A stretch of DNA of 64,000 nucleotides. It comes from Himantopus leucocephalus (lineage: Eukaryota; Chordata; Aves; Charadriiformes; Recurvirostridae). Position numbers and translations under genes: made by a program. Below, piece by piece: positions 24,099 to 34,900 of the stretch. Location of the stretch: contig RSEF01000026.1 in assembly GCA_003993805.1 (NCBI GenBank), forward strand, positions 3,731,712-3,795,711, written 5' to 3'. Under the pieces are notes generated by a model that worked only from the letters and a program-made list of their open reading frames with translations, was not told where the DNA came from and made no database searches. Position 1 is the stretch's first letter; each line of letters opens with the position of its first letter.

Positions 24099-25745
24099 AC
24101 ACCGGGGGGGGCCGGCCGAGGGGCGAGGGAACCGCTCCGCGCTCCCCCCAGGTGCTTTTTCCTCTTCTTTCCCACCGGACCTGGGCTGTCCCCGACCCCA
24201 GGGAACGGCTGAGAAATTTTTTAAAACCCTGCACGGGAGAGACAAGTCTATGTCAGGATTTTCTTCCATTAAAAAAAAAAAAGCAGCAAGCAGGAGGAGA
24301 AATTAATTTCTAAAGGGTGGTTTTAAAACACTACGTCTTCCTGCCAGGTCTGCAGCCACTACGTGTGTCACTGCGCATCTCCGTGGCCACCTTCCAGTAC
24401 CCCCACAGTCATTAGTGGGTATTATTCTCGCTCCTTCTTAGGAAGCAGGGGGATAATCATTCCCCATTTAACGGATGGGAAACTTGGCACAGCACAGATT
24501 AAGTGATTTGCTGACAGGCACATAAGAAAATTGCGCTAGTCAAGCATTCTCTCAATTATACCATCCTTGGAACTGCATAATTTCCCTGTGTGACTCCAAA
24601 CACGGCGCATACTCCCTGTATAGGGCTGCAGCTCTGCAGAGCGTGTGGCTAACATCGACCAGCACCCACGCAGTCACGGATTACACCGGTCCGTGTCCTT
24701 GGCGTGGGGGTCCGCAGGGCACAGAACGTCACCTGTGGTCCCACAGCCGGGGGCAGAGGGACAAAGGCTGCTGGATCCAGGAGCCCAGGATGTGCAGGTA
24801 TGAACTGGGGAGGGGGGACACACACGAGATGTCTCGGGATGCCCAGCTGCACCACGGGGGTGCCGCACGGACGCCCGCTCCAGCATGCACCGCTGCAGCC
24901 AAATGCCGCTTCGCCTTCGCCACCCGCGCAGAGGCTCCTTCCGCAGCCCAGTGGAAATTCCCCAGCGGCGCCAGCGCCGGGGCCTCCAGAGCCCGGCAAA
25001 CCTCCCCTGGACCCAGCCAGGAGTTGGGACGCTGCCATCTCGGTGCAGCACTCCCGCCGCAGCCAGCCCGGGGAAGGATAATCTGGAGCAGAGAGGCTGG
25101 CGGGAGCCGAGCCGGGGCTGCACTTGCCCCCTCGCCGCCGCCGGCCCTCGCCTCGCTGCCTGCGTCAGCCCCAGCGTGGGGGTTTTTTTTTCAGGCTCCC
25201 CTGCCCTCATTTAAATGGGCCCTGCCTGCCCAGCCTCGTAATCTGCCACTAAGTGGGACTGCCGATGAACACCGCGATAAATTTAGAAAGAAATCTTTGT
25301 GTGGGTCAGAGGAAAAACACGGCGGCCTGGGGAATCCGAGCTGCAGCGAGGTGCTTTGATTTCCCTCTGCCGCGCTCTGGCTGCGAAGCAGGATTGAACG
25401 CCGCGCACGAGGGATCCAGGGGGTGTATAGGTGGTCCTTACTCTGCTGGGGTTTACAAGCCAAGGATGCCTTCATATAAAAATAATCAGTTTTAACAAAG
25501 GTTGGTGGCAAAGGAGCGGGGAGGATCGTAGCCCGCGAGCGGCCGAGCTGCCCCAGCGCCAGCACGACCTGACATTTCAGCCGGAGCCTCTTAAAGAGCA
25601 AGTTTACCTTCCCCCAGCGCTTGTTTATATGCAGAAGTAGGGAAGGCAGTTCTACTTAATTCCGCTTTCGGGCTCCTGCCTGCCACAGCACAGTGACATT
25701 GTTCCTTCGCAATTGCTTTTGTTAATCTGTTAAATTGTTTTCAAA

Positions 25746-25767
25746 CAACAACAACAACAACAACAAA
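25746..25767 (+). repeat. CAA trinucleotide microsatellite
   Basis: Seven CAA units between A-rich flanks. Confidence 0.9.
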
Positions 25768-28700
25768 ATAATAGTATTAGTGGTGCAAAATCCCCCGTGA
25801 AATCACAAATCCGGCACCACTTTCCTTACCGAAAGTCTGAACGCCAGTCAAAACTGTTTTATCATTTGCTGGTAAATTATATTGTACCAACGCAAGAGAA
25901 GGAAAAGAATTTTCTGAATGTATTTCCTTTAATAAGCTATTAAGACCTTGTACTGCTAATTAAACTATTAATTAGACGTCTTATCGTTCCTAAACACGTT
26001 AGCATGTTGCCAAAGCAGCAGTAAGCCTCTGGGGCAGGCAGAAGATAAGAAAAGAAGGAAGATGCAAACACAAAGATTAAAAAAATGAAGAAAAAAATCA
26101 CAAGTAAAAGTATCAGAAATAGCAAACAAATAGCCAAGGGGTGGTAGCGCAGTGTATTGTTTCATTTACAGGAATAAAAAAAAATAAGTACCCTGAAAAT
26201 GAGCTCTCTAGGTAGAGGCCCTTGGGACATCTTCTATGTCTTATGCAAGACAAAAAGAGACATAAATGGTTTCAGACCTTTTTTTCCACTGTTAGAGTGA
26301 GAAACTGGAACTAGTCTAATTTTCTCCCAACAAAATAACTTTCCATTAGAAAACTAACTGAAAAACTGTTCAAAATGGTTTGGGTTTTTGTGTTTCTTTT
26401 TTTTCTCCATAAGAAAAACATGGACAATTTTCAACAGGAAAATCTTAACCCAATGCAATTCCTGCATCTGACTCCACAGTTGTCGTCCCCCAAACCAACC
26501 CCCTTCCCCAGAAACAGCGTCCCAGGCTTACCTGTTCTTGTCTCGCCTGTTTTTTTAAGGTTAAAAAAGAAAAACTGGAAGGCTCACAGCACTTAGCGCA
26601 CTTCCTTTGCGCTATGAAGGTGTTTCCCCCTGCCCTCGTGGGTCCTTAAATATGAAAAGAGGAGGTGAACCCTCTGCAGCAGCCCAAGGCGCCTTCTCGC
26701 GCGGCGTGTTGTGTTTGAGACCCGAGTCCTGGCTCACGCTAATCTGCGTTCATCTATGGCTCCATCTCAGGGTTTGCAACACAAGCGTATTAAAATGTTT
26801 TTAGAGCCCAGTTCTTCAGCATTTGCTTTTGACAGTTTATCTCGAGGGATAGCTAATCTCATTTATGTCTGTTACTACAAATCAAAACAGCAGCAAATTA
26901 AATGGATCTGAAGGCTAAGATTAAAGACTTAGAATTAAAACACCTGTGAAGTGCCCGTAATGCAAATAGTTGTAAATATCATTTTTTTCTGAGGGATGGA
27001 AAAGCCCTACTCGGATGCTGTTCCCTTTACCTTGAAAGCAAAGGCAGAAGTACCACATGGGTGCAGACTGATGATGCACACGGGCATTACGTGACGCCGG
27101 TTGCTTTTCTGTGGTTAGAAAAGGAGAGAAAAGGTAATGAGCTTGGACATCACCCTTTACCAGTGCTGGGAGACGTCTTTATGGCCATCTGATGATGACT
27201 GAGCTTTTGGCTGACTCAAAACTGGTGCAGCACTGGTGTACAACTGGTAAAATGCTGTGAATTCAGCGGGACTGGCTGGAGGGAGCCGGGGGCAGTGCCG
27301 GTTCCCGGGCTGCGGCCGCAGGGACCTGCCCCGGCTCCACCGAAGCTGCTTCGCCGGCTGCTCCTCCGTCAGCCACCCGAAGTGGAACGCGGGACGTTAG
27401 CAAAGCCCACCTGCGTTTCTGCGTTCCCTGTGCTTGGACCGAAAAGCCTGCGTGGCCTCGCAGCAGATGGTGCAGCAAATATTGCACAACTCCCACGCGA
27501 GTTTTGCAGGATCAGGCATGGAACAAGCAGATGGGAAGCGGCTTGGTGGGAAATATTCGTTTTAGATAGATGGTCCCCATTCCTAAAGTATGAGCTTCCA
27601 AGCCCACTGTACCGGTTGCTTCTTTTATCATTTCACCATGTCCATTTGTTAGCCTCGTGGCTGCATTGCCGGCACCGCGGCGTGCAGCAGGGGACGGTGC
27701 TGGAGCAGGACCCCTCTTCAGGTGCCGCTTCTGCCTGGGCACCGTCACCCAGCTTCCCTCTAGAGCAAAGCGTTCAATGTTTTAGCAAAGCACAGCCAGC
27801 AGATAGCAGCATTGTTATATATAATATACCCTCGGCTATTTCGGCTGCGGTTTCAGAGCCGTGCAGAAACCTCAGTGCAATTAAGTGTGAGGCCGTGACG
27901 CCCCTCCTGTGCCGCGGGCGGTGGGCACGCCGGGCACCGAGCTGGGCCGGGCTGCAGCCTCTGCTGCCGGGGTGAGCACTCCTCTGTTGCAATTAAGGAG
28001 TATTTCTGTAGCCTCTAAGCTAAACTGCATCGAACAAAATTTCACAGGGGGTGAAAATTTGACAGCGTGACAAGGCATGCAAGGCGCCTACCCCGAGACT
28101 GAAAGTTTAGCACAGTGCTCGAGTAAATCTGTTGATCTGGAGCGTGGAGAGCAGCAGGAGAGCTCGTCTTTTTCTGAAGGCCTCCAAGGCTCAACACAAG
28201 GCAAAACACTGGTATCTTCCAAGGGCCACAAGTAGGAATTGGTCATCTTGCTGCTTGTGCGGGACTGATCCTGCTGCTGAGGGCTCTCGGGCATCAGGGC
28301 AGCTCTTCCCAGCGCTAAATCAATGAAAAAGAAATTACCAACCAGCAAACAGAGAAAGGCGCTACTTTTCTCTGCCCTGGGACGTGCTGTTTTGCTGTGA
28401 AGGGCTTGTGATATTGCAGGGATGGAGTTTCCTCACCTGTTTTTATTATGAAAGGGATGGAAGATCCACTGAGGGACATAGTTAATGAGACTTAATTAAA
28501 ACTTGTTTGCTCTGCTAAATTTGATTGGTTTCAGCAATGCACAGAGCAAGCCACCTTCAGCTGAGAGTAGCATTTTATGGCAGTTCAGAAGTATTCCTTC
28601 ATTTCTGAAAAAGTCTTTGATTTCAACCTGCAGAAGGATTCGGGGGTGCCTGGAGGGGCGTCAGAGCTCCTGCTTCTGGTTCAGGCTGGGCCATGGACGT

Positions 28701-29831
28701 GTCATTTAACAGCTGTGTCACATTTATACTTAACACCTTGTATATGCATTTGCCACCATTCTTCCCCAGCGGATGCTTCCATGCCAATTATGTCCATCAG
28801 GGCATTTCACGCTGATAGAAGCTAAACAGACTATATATGCACTGTGCACACACGGGACATGAGCGCGTGAATGAGGCAAGAGCGCTTGCGTCCACCTTGA
28901 ACCATGTTTATGGGCAGTGTGTCACTGGTGGAGGCTGAGATGGATTTAGCTCCCCAAAAGCCCCCAAAAGTGGCCCAAAAGCAGCGGCGAGCCCGCAGGC
29001 AGAGCGGGATGGGGAGAGGAGGAGGCTGGCCGGCCGACGGTGGGGCCGGCGAGGAAGGAATGCAAGGGGGTTGATAAGGAAGGAATAATAATAACAACCT
29101 TTTCGGCAGGGCCAGAGCTCAGCCCGCATGTGTTTACACACAGGCAAAAAACTTCCTGAGCTGGAAGCGCAGCCTCTTCCGCTGGCTCAGCACCGGCCCT
29201 GCTCGGCCACCGCCGCTCGCCGCATTTCCCTCAATCTGCACGTTTTAGAGAAAGCTTTTGTTTTGCCAAAGCGATTGACTGTAACTTTATTGTCTCTGCT
29301 TGGCTGTAGGACATACCCTGAGCTGTGAAAAATGCACCTGACATTTGATTAGATCTCCTACTTCTGATCCAGTGAGTATTGCTGATTAGATAAACAATTG
29401 CCAAAAAAAAAAANCCCCAGCGCACATCAGCCCTCTGGGAGAGCTTCCCCTGCGTTCCACAGCAGCCGGGGCTCTCGGGAGAGAAAGTAATTTCTTTTCC
29501 CTGCCTCTGTTGTCCTTGCGGCCAGCCCGCGGAGCTCAGATTGCCCCAAACTACAGCAAAACTGGCAGCGGCGGTTTCTCGCCGTATTCGGTACCCCCCA
29601 AGAAGTTCCCGGTGTGCCTCTGCCCGTGAGCCCCTGGCAGGAGGGCAGGAGGATGGGTCGGGCACCCCAGAGGGGCGGGGGCCGGGTCAGTGAACATCCC
29701 CAGCCCCACACCTCCGGCTTTCGGTGCAGCTCCACAGGAACAGGCACTGAAGGGCGGCCGCACGTCGCCCTGCAAATGCTTTGAGGCGGGAACCACTGCT
29801 GGTTATTGCATAGTGCACAGAGTGAGGAAGG

Positions 29832-29888
29832 CTTCATCTTCATCTTCATCTTCATCTTCATCTTCATCTTCATCTTCATCTTCATCAT
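29832..29888 (+). repeat. CTTCAT hexanucleotide microsatellite
   Basis: About nine copies of CTTCAT. It makes an artificial serine or phenylalanine/isoleucine run on the plus strand and a Met/Lys run on the minus strand; none is a real protein. Confidence 0.95.
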
Positions 29889-30931
29889 CTTCATATCTTT
29901 TCTTCATGCCCACCCCCCGCCCCGATGTCAGGTCAGAGCCCAGCCCTGCGGATCACTCCATGAGACCAGAGCCTCATTTATTTATCCCGGAATTAGCTGG
30001 GCATCTTAAACATCAGGAAATCAAACAAGCGAGGTTTAACAGTGCGCTGTGCGTCACTTGTCCTGCAAACGTGTTTGTTGAAAGACACGGAAAATGTGCA
30101 CGGGCGAAGCCGCAGCCCCGTGTCCCGGCATTTCTGCTGGGAAGAACCCCTCGGCCAGGCGCCGGCCTCTCCTCGCGCTGGCACGCGGCACAGCCAGAGC
30201 CGCGCGTCCCGCTGGGAGAAACACACTGTTCTTCCAAGGACACAAGGGAGAAGTTCGTTTTTAATACTCAATTTTTGTTCAATAGGGGTTATTTACAATG
30301 AGATTTGGGAGAAGCAACTCACACCGAAAGAAACAAAACCTGAAATATTTTAAACCGTGTTTAACTGACTCTTGCTCCCGTGCGCACAGCCCCAGGTAGT
30401 GGTGGGCGTTCCTGTCGTTCCTTTAAGCGCTGTACCAAAAAAACCTGCCTTCCCCTCAGGTGTTCAGCACTGAGAAAAGGCGGCGATAAATTCACCAGTG
30501 AGAGGGTAGATCAGCTTCAAGGGCCATTTTTGTCCTTATTTTGGACGTGGCAGCTGCTGCCGGTGCCAGCAGAGATTGTGGTCTTGCAGCAGCACCACCG
30601 GGCTCGCAGGACAGCAGCTCTGGCTCCCTGCAAAGGACCTGCACGTGCTGGGGACGAGCACAAACCTGCCCCTGCTCCCGGCTCTCACCGAGCTGCGCGG
30701 GGCTCGACCCCCACGACGCGGCTCGCAGCACCGCTTGCCTCGGGAGGAGGGTGGGCGCAGAGCTGGGTAGGACCCGCTCCTGCTGGTGGGATTTCGGCGT
30801 TGGCCTTCACTCACCAAAGCGAAAATACCTCTTTTTGTTCACGTACCCACTGCTGACGCGGAGGGAGGAACACCCGTCATGCAGACAGGTTTCTGTCGAG
30901 CGCTCGTCCCTCTGGGAGCCCTTTGGCATCT

Positions 30932-30937
30932 TTTATT
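30932..30937 (-). terminator. Candidate CD34 polyadenylation signal
   Basis: AATAAA on the minus strand lies about 830 bp after the CD34 stop. Other candidates are ATTAAA near 31,611-31,616 and AATAAA at 29977-29982. The 3' UTR therefore probably covers roughly 30,910-31,768, but which signal is used cannot be decided from sequence. Confidence 0.3.
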
Positions 30938-31768
30938 CCCAAGGTCCTGCCCGAGGCACTACCCCCGCATGTCGGGAGGGCCGTGGGACTGCAGAGCCGC
31001 ATCAGATGTTGTCCATCCCGCTCGAGTGATGGATTACGGGCTCTGCCTCGTCAAATGCCGTCTCCAGCCCCTGACATGGAGAGACTGGGGAAGATTTTGA
31101 CTCTAAAACAACTACCTGCATACTGGTAGTATTAACAAAGAAACAAGTTTGAGGTCAATTCACATTTTAGCCTTCAATTCCGCGTGGAAAGTTTGACACA
31201 GAGCTTCAGCAAATTCTGCTGGAGTAGGAAATACTAAAGAAGACCTAAAGCGCAAGAAGGATTAAATGCCTGGTGTTCTTAAAAGAGGAAGAAATCCTGC
31301 ACTCAAACATAAAGATGAGATAAAAACAACTCTGTTAACCAAAATTATCTGAAACCTGACAGGCTTTTGTCACTGAAATCCCAGTTTAACTATTTTAGTT
31401 AGCCTAACACAGTGCCACCAAACATTTTTGCAGTCTGGCTCAAGGCTTCTGTAGCTTCACTCTGCCTCTGCTTAACAGCTGTTCAGGGCTAAGGGCACTT
31501 GCGTTTCTCATTGTGTTCTTCTAACAACAAAAGCAGAGAACAGCTGCGAGAAGGTTTCTTGTGTGGTCAACAGGAGGAGGCAGAGAAGCAGGTCTTTGGC
31601 AGCTCTGGCGTTTAATGTGCTTTAGGCTGATTTTGAAGTTCTTCACAGAAATAATGATAGAAAAAAAAAAAAAGGTCTGCAATTCCCTAACTGTCCATAG
31701 AAAACTCTCGCCCTCCCTTGTCTTTCTGCTCCCCTCTTAGCTTGCGCTAAGGATGCACTTCGCCCGGT

Positions 31769-31960
31769 TCACATCTCGGTGTCGGCGGGGCTGTGCTGCC
31801 TGCCCGAGTGGCCATTTTTGGAGGACGCTTGGCCAGTCCCATTCTCCTGAGTCCCACCGTTGAGGTTTGGCTTCTCCTGCAGCTCCGGTTGCTCTTGCGG
31901 GGGCATCATCAACATCGTGTTTGCCTGGCTGCCATTTTCCGTGTAATACGGGTCTTCAGC
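31769..31960 (-). CDS. CD34: CD34 exon 8 (coding part): cytoplasmic tail and stop
   Basis: The exon opens in phase 0 with [12 protein letters not shown] after a TTTAG acceptor and runs 63 codons to a TGA at 31769-31771. The tail keeps the tandem tyrosines of EDPYYTEN, the [19 protein letters not shown] block, and a C-terminal DTEM. The last four residues are DTEL in human, so a hydrophobic PDZ-type C terminus is kept with Met for Leu. Confidence 0.96.
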   Translation of the reverse strand, partial: AEDPYYTENGSQANTMLMMPPQEQPELQEKPNLNGGTQENGTGQASSKNGHSGRQHSPADTEM

Positions 31961-34900
31961 CTAAACAGGTACATAAATAACAAAGGCAGAGTTAGGGAAG
32001 GAAAAGGGCCAACAGCAACCAGCTTTGATTGCAGGCAGCGGCTCTGCTGGCCGCCTGCGCTTCCTGGGCAGGAGGTACAAACAACTGCGGGCATGGGAAC
32101 CCGCTCCCGCTGCCGAGAAGGGAACAGGGGCCTGAACCATGCTGTGGCAAGATGAAGCAAGAAAACCAGCCAGGAACTGCATTTTTCTCTCCTGGACCTG
32201 TAAACAGGAGCCATCAAGTTTTGTTGTTTTCTCAGAACCAGGTTTTGGAGCTGACCCTGCCTCAGGTTTGCAAAGCTACGCCGTGACAGAGCCCCTCTGC
32301 TTGCCACTTAGGTCAAGTAAGATGCCCCATCGAATGAAATCTATGGGAATTGCCTCCTTTTCTTTCCCCATCCTTCTTTCTTTTGGCCTGTAAATAGATA
32401 TACAGTGTGCATCACGGTGCGAGCAGAAGCGCAGGACTGCGCTCCAGCAGCATCAGCCTGGAGAGCTGCGTGGGGCTGGAAACGCAACGACGTGTTGTGG
32501 GGCTGTTGCTGTACGGAGCGGGAGCCTCTGGAGGATCCAGAGCAATAGCAGAGCCGCCTCTGTCCCCCACCACGGTAACTCCCCAAGTGTGGGACTGTGG
32601 CAGGTCTGACGGCAATGCAGTGGGCGCTGGTGGTCCCGGGCTGCGGGTGGCAGGTGGCGCCGCTCCGGTTGCTCAGCGGCACCCAGCACCCACGGCAGGC
32701 TGCGGAGCTGCCCACCCGCCCCGCCGTGTCGCTCAGCACCTTCGCTGACACCCTTGTCGGTGGCAGCATGGGGGGGTGTGCTGGATACATCTCACATAGA
32801 AGCTAGATTGAGACTGCCGTGCATTTACACGGGCAGCTCCCAGCCACGCATTTACATTGCCTTTCACTTGCTGCCGGCAGCCAGGAGACGGTACCCGGAG
32901 GCAGGGGGTACCCAAGCTGCCATGTCCCTGCCTCTGACACGTGCACTTGACCTCCCATCTGCATGCTTTGAGAGCATCCTTTCTGGCAATGAAATGACCT
33001 TCCCAGGATGCAACTGTTCTGGTGCCCGTGAGCAGCAATGGGGGGAAAGCATGGCCCGTCCTCGCTTTACAGAGGGCTCATGTCCCCGAAAGTCACTGGT
33101 AGGGAAGAGTCCTCTGTGGTCAGCCTGCCTGGAAGGGGGAAAATGGTAATAGGAAATTTATTTCTCTTTCTTTCTTGATATATTTTACTACCATAACTTG
33201 TTAAGTGAGGGGAGAAATAGCGTTTATTACAGCATCAGTACAAGACAGACATATAACTCAAATGCAGTGAATGGAAAGTTAGTGTGTGTGTCACTTTTAA
33301 TGACAAATTCATAAGGTTTCGGTGTCTCTGGAGGGGTCTTGCTGGATGAGTTCTTACTGCTGAGCAAAAATAAGTGTTAGACCTAGAAGTACGAGCGAGA
33401 AAGGGGCAGTTCTTCCCCAGGCGCAATCAGCTAAGAGTTAATTTTAGAAGTCAAGAGAGGTTTCCCTTCTCCCCGTACGGTCCAGCGTCCCTGCTCCTGC
33501 CCTTCTCCTTGCCCGGGCTGACCCAGCGCCGGGTCACAACGCCCCGCACGCTGTTCGAGCCGTCCCGTCGAGCTGGGGACACGCAGCCCGGCAGAGGGTC
33601 CCGAGCCGCGGGGTTCGGAGCAGCCCCCTCCTCTCCCACCCAGGCACCCCTCGCTGCTGGGGCACTGCCCGGCGCCGCGCTCCCGGCGGTTCTGCCATCT
33701 GTACGCACTAACCAGCCGCTCTCCCGCCGGGCTCCAGCTCCGCCGCTTCATCAGGAAGTATCCGGCCAAGCCCAGGAACGCCAGCAGGAGTCCAGATGTG
33801 ACCAAGGCGATCAGGGTCTTCTGGGAAAAGTCCTGATGGTTCCTCACGCTCCCCCGTTTCAGGGATTTTATTCCAAACTGGAAAAAAAACACCAAAGAGA
33901 ACCGGGAGTCTGACAAACAGGAAACATGTGCATCTGCTGAACAGGCACCGGGCTTAAAACAATGCTGCTCTTCACCTCCTTGTTAAACTTCACGTAAACA
34001 AAGCTGGGCTTCGCTACCCAAACTCCCGAGCTTTGCACTTGCCCTGTGAGCTCTCACGTCCTCACGGTCGCATTTCCATCCACAGCGTCTTCTGTGGCAC
34101 AGGGGAATTTTCTCCCTCGGACCAGGGTGCTCAGGCCCTGGGATTTAGAGCGTGCCTCTGCAGGGCTGAAATCTCTCTGCGCACTGCTGCTGCAGCTCTG
34201 CTGGCTGCCATTTGTACAGGTACCCGGTGCTCGGCTTTACGCCGATGGCAGCCTGACTGGGGTGCTGAGAGGAGGAATTAATTAACGTCAGCGTGGTACT
34301 GCGAAGAAGCAGAGTGCCGGTTACATCCTACGAGCCATTGTTGGGATCCAGGCCTTTCTAAAGAAAATACTACCAAATTTTACAGTAACTATTTCAAGCA
34401 TTTCTGCCTTCAGTGGTTGAATTAGTTCTCTTACGGCGCACCGCTGCCTCGCTGGTGGTTGGCTCCAACCACCTCACGTGCCAACGCTCCACAAATGCCT
34501 CCGAGAGGGAGGCAGGTTCAGGTCTCAGCCCTCTGCCCCAGCCTCAACTGACCACCTAAAAATCTCCTTTCTCCAGCCACTCAGACAAATTTGCTTAAGG
34601 AATTTACCTTTTCCCAGTGAGACTCCTGGAGCATGTCTGTAGCAGGATCTGCGAGGTTTAAAACAGGAGAGGCACGTTACATAGAGGGTCGCGCTGCAGC
34701 CAGCGCCAGCATGGAAGAGCCTGACCAGGGCTGACCACGAAGGAGCCGTGAGCCCCTTCGCTGCTCTGGAGGCAACGCCATGGCTCCCTGGATCTAGCAA
34801 GACCCACCAGAAAGAGTAGTAGCTGCAGAGAGAAGTCTCCTCCCAAGCTGCAACTGAGGATTTGTGTCCCACAGCCTCTCCCCACAAACAGACCCCTCTC

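Larger units (their letters stand above)
23400..24180. promoter_or_regulatory. CpG island, candidate promoter
   Basis: This is the densest CpG region of the window, containing poly-C and poly-G runs, GC-box-like stretches, an ERR/SF1-like CCAAGGTCA (24007-24015) and a ZNF143-type site. It is about 7 kb past the CD34 3' end. A strong GTAAGT donor lies at 23044-23049 on the minus strand and a CAG-GTATGA donor at 24,798 on the plus strand, so direction is undecided. By human synteny a minus-strand start here could be the miR-29b-2/29c host transcript. Gaps at 23804 and 24071-24081 show that assembly through it was difficult. Confidence 0.55.
24185..30905. other. Sequence between the CpG island and the CD34 3' end
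   Basis: No coding exon recognised. GC-rich from 24.65 to 25.2 kb, AT-rich from 25.7 to 27.0 kb. It holds the CAA and CTTCAT microsatellites, a poly-A with one N (29414), and alternative polyadenylation signals that could extend the CD34 3' UTR. Confidence 0.55.

Noticed and set aside
23351..24313. Long open frames (up to about 320 codons) on both strands of the CpG island.
   Set aside because: They arise from GC-rich sequence without stops, run through N gaps and homopolymers, and resemble no protein family.
29690..30301. Open frame with a long serine run.
   Set aside because: The serine run is only the CTTCAT microsatellite; the flanks are not protein-like.
1..31000. miR-29b-2 or miR-29c hairpin, expected by synteny downstream of CD34.
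   Set aside because: Neither strand contains the miR-29 mature core (AGCACCATTTGAAATC or its complement). The closest, GCACCATTTGCACTGG near 913, differs after the seed.
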